This document shows positions 1 to 10,300 of a DNA stretch of 64,000 nucleotides, piece by piece. The stretch's first letter is position 1; each line of letters opens with the position of its first letter. The notes beneath the pieces were generated by a model. The model was not told where the DNA came from, searched no databases, and was given only the letters and a program-made list of their open reading frames with translations. A program made the translations under genes and the position numbers. The stretch comes from Ampullaceana balthica (taxonomy: Eukaryota; Mollusca; Gastropoda; Lymnaeidae): contig CALYLW010000281.1 of assembly GCA_944989445.1 (NCBI GenBank), forward strand, positions 260,824 to 324,823, written 5' to 3'.

Positions 1-420
1 GCTGCCATCTGCCTCTCAGAAAAATGCTCGATTATTAAAATAAATTAGTTTATTCAGACTCCTTTGAACTATATATTAATTTCTAATAAAAAACAGCATA
101 ACAATGTTATTAAAAATAATTCAGAGACGTAATTATTGTGCTTTCAGTGTTGAACTTACACAAAATTCAAAAATTTACTTGAATTTTTATTTTTAAACAT
201 AATCTATGTCTCTCAAAGAATTAATTTCCAAAATATGTTGTGTTTACGGCTCTCTCGGACATAAAGATTTCAGACCCCTATTTTAAGAGATAAACATTTA
301 CTTTAAGAATAAGTTTTCGCACGATCTGTTGGTTTGCATTTCATTGATACCAAATCAAAAAATATTAGGGCGTTGATTTTTTTACAAGCCCCTCCCACAA
401 TGCGATAAAGTAATGGGGAT
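1..420. other. AT-rich sequence, nothing recognised
   Basis: No coding exon, RNA gene or repeat was recognised here. The only reading frame in the area runs into the neighbouring dispersed repeat and has no recognisable content. Confidence 0.5.
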
Positions 421-421
421 G

Positions 422-695
422 AGACTGCAATCAGGCTTTTTAAATAGGTAAATGTATAATATAAAAACAGGGTATTAGTAGGCCTGACAGGATGTAACAC
501 AAAAGCGAACGTTTCGGCAAAGAGCCTTCCTCAACGGACAAATAGTACACAAAGGAAAAGAATAAAACGAAATAATAATTTAAAAAAAACACTTAGCTGC
601 GGTGAAATCCAAGTAGTCAGGTAGAGATAAAGTAAGGAGAGAAAAGTAAGAGCTTATATAGGAAAGGAAAGGGTGGATGATAAACAAGTGTTAAT
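422..695 (-). mobile_element. Dispersed Penelope-like repeat, copy 1
   Basis: This stretch matches a segment at 52878-53110 almost base for base: an AAACAGGGTATTAGTA block, the GCGAACGTTTCGGCAAAGAG block and the AACGGACAAATAGTACAC block recur in the same order. Its 5' part (GACTGCAATCAGGC) also recurs at 35122. Read on the minus strand the core is GAGGAAGGCTCTTTGCCGAAACG, given here only as its two halves GAGGAAGGC and GCCGAAACG. Such a GAGGAAGGC/GAAACG core is typical of Penelope-like retroelement ends; the family name is inference. Confidence 0.55.
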
Positions 696-744
696 TGTAG
701 TTCTTCCCCTTCATTGACTAATGTTAAAAAATACTCGCATTTTG

Positions 745-890
745 TCACCTACTTTGGCTGACCAAAGGCTATGGAAGCACATCCAGAAAAAAACAGCAGG
801 CTGAAGTCGGAGACCACGGGCCAATTGGCGCAAAACTCGTCGGCACGCAATACTCAAATTGAGAACGAAGAAGAAGAAGAAGCAGTCACT
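745..890 (+). mobile_element. Probable LINE 3' end with GAA tail
   Basis: The sequence ends in AACGAAGAAGAAGAAGAAGC, a short GAA tail of the kind seen at the 3' end of RTE-like non-LTR retrotransposons. The preceding bases are relatively GC-rich compared with their surroundings. No reverse transcriptase is present, so this would be a 5'-truncated copy. The assignment rests mainly on the tail. Confidence 0.3.
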
Positions 891-1157
891 TACTTTGTCT
901 TACTATCAACCAATGGCAGCCATAACGGTGGTTCTTAAACTATTTTAAAAGAATACTCTTCCAAGACAACTGAGCTCGAGTAAAGAATTTTATAGAATCC
1001 CGTTTGACTCTTGACACGAGGCAGTTGGAAATTAGTTCGGACACCAGACTTTTAGATTTAAAAAGTGCTTAACAACTTAGACTTAAAAACAAATAAATTT
1101 GAAACAAGTGAAATAAATTGGAAATAAAACACGACCAAATTCGGTTTCAATAGTTTC

Positions 1158-1163
1158 TTTATT
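1158..1163 (-). terminator. Polyadenylation signal of the GH16 gene
   Basis: AATAAA on the minus strand, about 215 nt downstream of the TAA stop at 1379. It is the first canonical signal after the 3'UTR repeats and is followed on that strand by T/G-rich sequence. Confidence 0.5.
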
Positions 1164-1244
1164 TCCCACATCCATAACCACACACACATGGTTAAAAACA
1201 ATGAAAATCGTAAACTTCACAACATGATGAGTGAACGAAAAGTG

Positions 1245-1378
1245 CAAGTGTAAACATGATTATAAACAAAAGTACAAGTATAATCATGATTATAAACAAA
1301 AGTACAAGTATAATCATGATTATAAACAAAAGTACAAGTATAATCATAATTATAAACAAACGTGCAAGTATAAAATGA
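1245..1378 (-). repeat. 30-bp tandem repeat in the GH16 3'UTR
   Basis: About four copies of a 30-bp unit containing ATGATTATAAACAAAAGTAC directly follow the stop codon of the GH16 gene and would be transcribed in its 3'UTR. Copies differ at a few bases. Reading frames through it repeat the same ten residues and are not genes. Confidence 0.8.
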
Positions 1379-4300
1379 TTATAAACTCCTGAACTCAACA
1401 TAATCAATGATGAGGGCGGCGTTGTTGCCTTGCCAGGTTGGGAGCCAAGCGTTGCGGGCGTTCCAGAAATCTGTTTTGGGGCGGGGGGAGCCGTTCTGCC
1501 ACGGCTTGGAGACGCCTCCGTAGTGGTTACCATCCGGGAAGTAACCGTTTGTGCCGCCCACGGCAACGTTGAACATGATGTAGAACTGTGGTTGGTGAGA
1601 CAACAGAGGTGGTATTATTGGTGAGACAACAGAGGTGGTATTATTGGTGAGACAACAGAGGTGGTATTATTGGTGAGACAACAGAGGTGGTATTATTGGT
1701 GAGACAACAGAGGTGGTATTATTGGTGAGACAACAGAGGTGGTATTATTGGTGGGATAACAGAGGTGGTATCATTTGTGAGACAACAGAGGTGGTATTAT
1801 TGGTGAGACAACAGAGGTGGTATTATTGGTGAGACAACAGAGGTGGTATTATTGGTGGGATAACAGAGGTGGTATCATTTGTGAGACAACAGAGGTGGTA
1901 TTATTTGTGAGACAACAGAGGTGGTATTATTGGTGAGACAACAGAGGTGGTATTATTGGTGAGACAAAAGAGGTGGTATTATTGGTGGGATAACAGAGGT
2001 GGTATCATTTGTGAGACAACAGAGGTGGTATTATTGGTGACACAACAGAGGTGGTATTATTTGTGAGATATCAGAGGTGGTATTATTGGTGAGACAACAG
2101 AGGTGGTATTATTGGTGATACAACAGAGGTGGTATTATTGGTGAGACAACAGAGGTGGTATTATTGGTGATACAACAGAGGTGGTATTATTGGTGGGATA
2201 ACAGAGGTGGTATTATTGGTGAGACAACAGAGGTGGTATTATTGGTGGGATAACAAAGCTGATTGTCACTATTTCATTAAAAAAGAATTGATCCAAATAC
2301 ATTATCAAACTTATTTGAGAAAATTCTTATTTCTTTGCAAATAAAATATATTGCATTTTGATATTGATAGTTAAAGTTGACCTATTTTATTGTTGGTTGA
2401 ATATTTCAGCAGCATTATTTACTAAGTTTAGGCAGACTATTTACTTACGTCTTGATCAAACGGCGCCATTTTGTTGCCAGGTGCCCATAGATTGTTGCCA
2501 CCAAATCCACCTCTTTGCCAGAATCCACCAGCAGGAGGGTAAACTGACATGATTTGTTGGTTATCAATAAAAGTCCTGGCGGTTAAAGAGGTCACAGCTT
2601 TAATTTAAAATGATGTTTATTTCCACAAATAGTTCAGAATTCAAATGATCAATTATGTCCTTTTGTTAAACTTTACATTAAAATACAGTGAACATTTGAC
2701 ATTAAATGTTAAATCTATATTTTGAAAGAAGGATTTTTTATATGCCTGGTGGCACTTCACTTTATTTCTAAGTTGGTTTGCTTTTTCGCAAGACGAAATA
2801 TTAAAGTTAAAATTGATTTGTTGAGGTCTTACAGTATGTGGTTAGGCGTCCACTCGAGTCTCCATGTGTGGAAGTCGTTGTGCCAGTTAGCCGCGTGTCT
2901 GAAAATGTTCGATTAGAATTTATTTTAAAAAAATTAAAAAACATGATATGGCAAATATATCAAAAAGATACTTTTTTAAAATTTCTAGCACATTAATTTG
3001 TGTTGCGGAAAAAAATTAATATTTTTTATTAGAATATCACTTATAGGGAAAGAAATGACGGAATAGAACTATGTTCATATGTGTCTATTTCTAGTGACGA
3101 TATACAGCCACAAAGAACTAGATGAACTTCAGGTTTGATTCACTTACTTCTCGCCATGGGTCAGTGACCATCTGTTCTGGTCAGGAGAAGGGCCCCAGTG
3201 GAGAGCGCTGGACACAGCGCCTATTCCAATATTACCGGCGTTACCTGAAAAATGTGTCAGTCAACTTTGGAAATTATAGGAAACTCGGCTTAATGTGACC
3301 TTGAACTAATTTCAAAAATTTATTATTTTAATTTTAAAAAATGTCCAAATTTTGAAAATGAAAATCTCAATAATTTTCTTAATCATTATCTTAAACAATA
3401 TCTTATTCTGTTTCTTAATTATCAACGAACATGATCTACCACTGACCTCTTGATTCCATTATGTCAATTTCACCAGAACGAGGCCAGCCACCATAGTGAG
3501 AAGATTTGGGCAACATCCAAATAGCTGGATGTAAAGAAACCAATTTAAGTATATACAACATTTTCTTGTCAAACCTTTTTAAATCACATGTTCTGTTTAC
3601 AGAAATTTATTATATAAAAATTCAGCCCTTGTTCTTCAATCAACAATACAGAAGTCGAACGTAACCCTTAATAAATAAAGGTAAAAAGGATTTTTTAAAA
3701 ACCACGTTTTTATAAGTGGACTAAAAAGAAGAAAATAATTTAAAACTTATACGTTCAAGTACTTGAATTTAATATGACTAAAAACGTGTGGCGGTTGTTT
3801 GTTATAAAAGTTAAATGGAGATCTATAAGTAAGAGAATGAGTGAACTGCATATGTAAAACCTCATAAGGGCCCGCCCCACGTTTTTAGTCATATCATATG
3901 AAAGTACTTGAACGTATAGGTTTTAAATTATGTTCTTCTTTCTAGTCCACTTATAAAAATGTGGTTTTTCAAAATCCTTTTTTACCTCTATTTATTTTAC
4001 GAAACACCTCATCAGCGCCCGCCCAACGTTCTAATACCACGGCGATTAGGTCACGGGGTGAACTCGGCACGTGAAATTGAACAGCAGACGGATACAGATG
4101 CTTACTTAGATTTAAACTAAAAAATGAATTAATTTAATTACGGTACATTCGATCGATCTGAAATTTTGATACATTGTATTGTCATCCAAGATCTATCTGT
4201 GGTAAAATTTTTAGCTCTCTAGGATCATCAGAACTGGTTTAAACTTACGGTGGCAAATTTGAAAAATTGCGGAAAGACAGACAGACACAAAAGCAAGTTA

Positions 4301-7300
4301 ATAAAAACGTGATAAAAACGTAATAAAATATACATTACTGATCGCTTAACACCAAATGATGTTAATTTCTTCTTAAGTTTCCAAACATTACAAACCTGGC
4401 CACAGCCAATCGCCTCGTGGAATCTTTGCTCTAACTTCCACTGTGCCGTAACGAAGCGTAGGAACACTGTACACTTTGCCTGACATGACTGGCGGAAGGA
4501 TCTCGTCACCGCCATTTCTCACACACCCGTTGTGACCGTCCTGAGTGCATGTGCCAAACAGAGCTGTCAACACAAGACATGGGACCAGATGAGATGTACA
4601 CACCCTATATCATACACAATTTGAGATGTACACACCTTATATCATACACAATTGGAGACATACACATGTATCAAATACAATTTGAGTTTTACACATTATA
4701 GCATTCACAATTTGAGATGTATACCCATTATATCATACACAATTTGAGATGTACACACCTTATATCATACAAAATTTGTGATGTACACACATTATATCAT
4801 ACACAATTTGAGATGTACACACCTTATAGCATACACACTTTGAAATGTACACACGTTAGGGGCCGTCCATAAAGTACGTCACGGTATTTTTAACCATTTT
4901 ACCCCCCCCCCAACACCTAATTAAAATATTTAATTTAATGCGTAAATTACACTTCACTATTAACATATAAAATTTCCACTTAAAAGTAGGGATGTACCGG
5001 ATTCAAAATTTTGAAATCCGGCCGTAGCTGAATTTGGCCTGATTGATGAAGTGAAATCCGGCTGGAGCCGGAATCAGATTTCTTAAAATGGTCGAATTCC
5101 AGATTTGCTGGAGCCATTATGAATATATATATATATAAATTAGGGATCTACCGGCCAGCCGGATTTATGAAGTCAAACCTGCCGGAGCTGAATTCAGTGC
5201 CGGATTTTTTAAAATAGCCGGATTCCGGATTTGCCGGAGCTGGAGCCGAAATCCCGTACACCCCAACTTAAAAGAACTATCAGATTATTAAAATGACTAT
5301 AATAGTAAAATAGTTAATAGTAACTCAATCTAGATCGAATTTGAAAACAAAAATTGAAAAAATTAGACTTGACAATTGTATAATACACATCATTTATCTG
5401 CTACCTTTTCATTTACAACGGGTGAGGTCAAGTTTTAGATAATCTTCTGATTATGCATTCTATTGACACAGGATAAGAAGTAGATTAGCGAAACTTGACC
5501 TCAATCAGAGATTAAATAATAAAAAGGAAACAAAACAATTCGACTAAAAAAAAGACTAGATTGACAAATTCTGTGACCAACTCTTGTGATATATTGAATA
5601 TGTTTATTATGGTCTTATGAATTATGTTTCAATTAAAAATATTCACTGGACATCATCTTACAACGGTGAAGTAAAGTGTTCATTCATAGTTACAACTGGC
5701 ATCAATCTTTCACCATCATCGTTTCCTGGAAGGATAATTGCAGACAGATCAACTCGTCCTCATCTAGCCGCTCAACAGCCTCTGTATGTGCATTTTCTCT
5801 TCTGGCAATAACTGCCATGGGTTCTCTTTGCCTTCTAGAAGCGATTCTCAAAGGACGGATGCGTTTTATTTGAGTTGATTCATGAACAGTTTGGATGGGC
5901 ACATTCTCCTGAGCCCGAGCTCTGTATTGTCCTGTATGTTTCTTCAACATTGTTTGTAAGGCAAAATATAAGTGACATACTTTGCAAAGTCGATCAAATA
6001 AGCAGGCAATCATATGGTTGTACTTTGAAAACTCCTGTTGATCTTGGCATAAAATCATCAAATTTGAGAGTTTGTGCTACAAACAAGGAAGGAAATTTAT
6101 GAGAATCTGTATCTGCTCTTTCTGAAGCTTTGAGTCCATCAACTGTTTGGTTGATTGTGATTGTAGGAGGGAAGAATCTTGAAGGGCAAATCGTTGAAAT
6201 ATGATATTTTTGCTTTGTCGAAACATTTCATGTCCTGATATTTAACAATTTGAGTGAAATATTGGCTGGTGCGAAGATGATTGTCAAACAATTCCTAATC
6301 CTTCGATATAAGTCCTGCTGCATCCAATGACGTACTTCATGGATGACCCCTCATATCATACAAACTTTGAAACGTACACACCTTATATCATACAACAAAC
6401 AGAGCTGTCAACGCAAGACATCAGACCAGATGAGACTCACACACACTATATCTTGTCGTCTTGTCGCCTTGTATTTTGTCTTTTGTCGTTTAGTCTGGTC
6501 ACCCATGCCCCATATGTCTACAGTTCTCACCTACCTCTCATATCCATATGTCTACAGTTCTCACCTACCTCTCATATCCATATGTCTACAGTTTACACCT
6601 ACCTCTCATATCCATACGTCTACAGTTTACACCTACCTCTCATATCCATATGTCTACAGTTTACACCTACCTCTCATATCCATACGTCTACAGTTTACAC
6701 CTACCTCTCATATCCATATGTCTACAGTTTACACCTACCTCTCATATCCATATGTCTACAGTTTACACCTACCTCTCATATCCATACGTCTACAGTTTAC
6801 ACCTACCTCTCATATCCATACGTCTACAGTTTACACCTACCTCTCATATCCATATGTCTACAGTTTACACCTACCTCTCATATCCATATGTCTACAGTTT
6901 ACACCTACCTCTCATATCCATATGTCTACAGTTTACACCTACCTCTCATATCCATATGTCTACAGTTTACACCTACCTCTCATATCCATATGTCTACAGT
7001 TTACACCTACCTCTCATATCCATATGTCTACAGTTTACACCTACCTCTCATATCCATATGTCTACAGTTTACACCTACCTCTCATATCCATATGTCTACA
7101 GTTCTCACCTACCTCTCATATCCATATGTCTACAGTTTACACCTACCTCTCATATCCATGTGTCTACAGTTTACACCTACCTCTCATATCCATATGTCTA
7201 CAGTTCTCACCTACCTCTCATATCCATATGTCTACAGTTTACACCTACCTCTCATATCCATATGTCTACAGTTTACACCTACCTCTCATATCCATACGTC

Positions 7301-10300
7301 CACTGCGTAGAAAATGCTCGTTGAACCTCGTATCGCTGACAGTGGTGGTCTGAGAGAAGAAAAGTCGTAGAGGGTAATTGGACTAAGAATAGTGGTAGAG
7401 GGTAATTGGACTAAGCTCTACACTACCTGAGTTAAACAGAAATGATATGGTGTGTTGTCTCATAATATAATAAATGTGACATTTGATGGGCGTGGTTGGT
7501 ATCTATATTGTATATGACAAGGGGCATGCATGGTTTCTTTCTGTTATTGAAATAGTTATTGCTATAACATTTCTAAATGTAAAGTTAAGATCCCTAAGAT
7601 TTATTGTACACTCATTCACTAATACACATTAGAGTTTTTCAAACTTAGAAATTTATCTGACTAACCGAGAACTTACTTGTTCTTTTAAGTTATTTTTAAA
7701 ATTTTATTTCATTTATTTATTCGGGTTGTCGAAAAAGAGTGTGAGGTGTAGAATACATTGCAAAATTTTGCCCAACTTATTCATCTAGATTTGATACTTA
7801 CTGGCCTAAGATAAAGAAGTCCATTGCGAGCAAAAATATTTTTACGATCGTTGGTGTAAACTTGAAATTCTCCGTTCTGTAGACAAGAGTATAAACGTTG
7901 GAATGTGACCCGTTTGTTGGTGGCCATAGGCACAAATGTGGTGGAATAATGGCTTGTAACCAATATTCCATTTAAGGTGCGCGTCTGCGTGGTCGCGCAG
8001 ATATCAGACTGAAGTCGTGCAGCAATAGAGAATTAGCGCACAGCAAATTTTGATGAAGGGAATACAATATCTGTTTTTAGGGGTGAAGAACTTTGAACAA
8101 AATAATGGATGCTGTGCAACTTTGCAAACGAGTTTTTTTTAAAATTTTGCACACAAATTAACAAACGTTAGAGGGAAAATGGTTGTATCGGGCTTAACTA
8201 ATATTTTTATTTGATGTCACAGGGATGCATACAAAAATAATTCTGAATTTAGGAAAGCGAAAGGTCTTGATTTATGTGGCAATAACACAAGTAAAAAAAA
8301 ACTATTCAATTTGATTAACAGTAGAGCAAAAATTTCATTAAGGTTGACAGATAAAGTTAACTGATTATTAATAATAATCTCATTGACAGAATAGGTTAAA
8401 ATCTGAGAAACAGAATAAGTTATAGTTATACATCTGAGAACGTCACAAATGTTCTCAGCATCAGTCTAATTTGTATTTGACCGGCACTGTGAGTGATAGT
8501 CTTTGTGGATAAGTTAAATACAAGATAAGAGTGATTTTGTAGCTCAACTAATATATCATTTTAATTTAAAAAGCAGTATAACGATTACATTTAGAACCTG
8601 CGTACATAATGTTCGATTAAAACAAATTACTTTACAAAGTTAAATCGGAGATAACAATTTTGTTTCAAGGCTATGTTTTAGCACTCTACGAAAGTCTTAT
8701 CTTTCTTTGTCCCCCTTTCTCTCACCAAGATCAAGTTTTTGTTCTAGGCTGTGGGTCTGTGGGTCTCCTTGTCATCAATGTCACCATTAGCTTTTCCCTG
8801 TCAATACTTTCGATGTTATTGGTCATATATTTGACCGTTAGCGCCGTAAACATCACCACTCTCCCCCCTCACAGACTCAACGACATTAATGATTTATTGG
8901 TCAACTCACATATCCTCCGTACATGGATACTTCCGGTGTCCACTTGGAGCGGTCGTACCAGTTGAAGTCATCCCTGAAGATGACCGCCCGGATACGTCTG
9001 GGAGAAGGGGTGGCGAGGACCTGTCGCCCTGTTGTTGTTTTTTTTGTAAAGAAAATTCTTAGTGTTCATTTATTTTCATTTCCCAGTATACGTATCACGC
9101 TAACAGTATCTTGTGAAATGGAAGTCTAAAGCTAACAGTGCCTAGTAAATGTTAGGCTTAAATCTAATAGTACCTAGAGAAATTCAGATCTAAAGCTAGT
9201 ATTACCTAGAGAATTGGAGGTCTTTAACTAATAGTACCTAGAAAAACTGAGGTCTAAAACCAAAAGTACCTAGAGAAAGTGAGGTCTAAAAACCAAAAGT
9301 ACCTAGAAAAACTGAGGTCTTAAACTAAAAGTACCTAGAGAAAGGGAGGCGCGCTCCGTGGTCTCCAGGATGTGGCCTTTAATGTCATAAATGACAGCGT
9401 ATGCAATGATGGCATCAGCGCCATCTACGTTGACGTCACGAGTCTGATATTGCCAGCCTTCGCCTACAGAGATGGAATGAAAAATGTATGTGTCAAGAAC
9501 GTAACTCTATTTCAGTTTGTTTCTCATTACAAAATAAGCCATGCTCTCACCAGTGAATGACGCAATTTTCTAAACTTGGCCAGAAAACTCCCCCATTCAA
9601 CAAAATGAATCAAATCCCATCAGCCAATCGGAATTTATTAAATCATCTCACCCAATCACGAACTCACACCCTCCCAAAAATGAATAATCAACAATGATTT
9701 TTAACGTATGTCTTCACATCGCCAAAAAGTTTATTTGTGTTCTGAAATACTTCAATGTTTGTGAATGAACAAAGTCAAAGCAATTAACAGCTTTTTAAGG
9801 ACTGGTTATTTTAAGTTAAAATCCTGAACACAACTAATCAAACAGGCCTAATGTCAGTCTTTGATGAGACCTTGACTAGAAAAAAGATGGATAATCATTC
9901 TAATATGAAATTTATTAATTTTAGTAAGCTCTAACGAGGAATCCTCTTGTATCTGGCTAAATTTAAAATAATCCTAATGCATTTTTCAAAGTGCGTCCTT
10001 AGGGGCCGTCCAAAAATGAAGTGAAGCGATTTTGGCCGATTTTTGACCCCCTCCCCCCTCGTCACACGTCGTCACAGGTCGTCACAAAAAACTTAGACCC
10101 CCCTCCAATATGACGTCACAAAGCGTTGATACGGCCTAAAAGCGGTATTTTCTATTTGAAAATGAGAGTGTTTCAAATCACTTTTTTTTTGTCATTTTAA
10201 GTTTGTTTTCAGTGTGAGGCTGCACTCTCATATCGTAACACGCGTGAAGCCATAGTGTGAGGCTGCACTCTCATATCGTAACACGCGTGAAGCCATGTAA

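Noticed and set aside
6327..7353. Three overlapping plus-strand frames of 258-336 codons
   Set aside because: They are rotations of the 34-bp repeat, which lacks stops; the real gene is on the other strand.
8660..8965. 101-codon plus-strand hydrophobic frame
   Set aside because: Lies in GH16 intron 4 and crosses exon 4 antisense; no splice or homology support.
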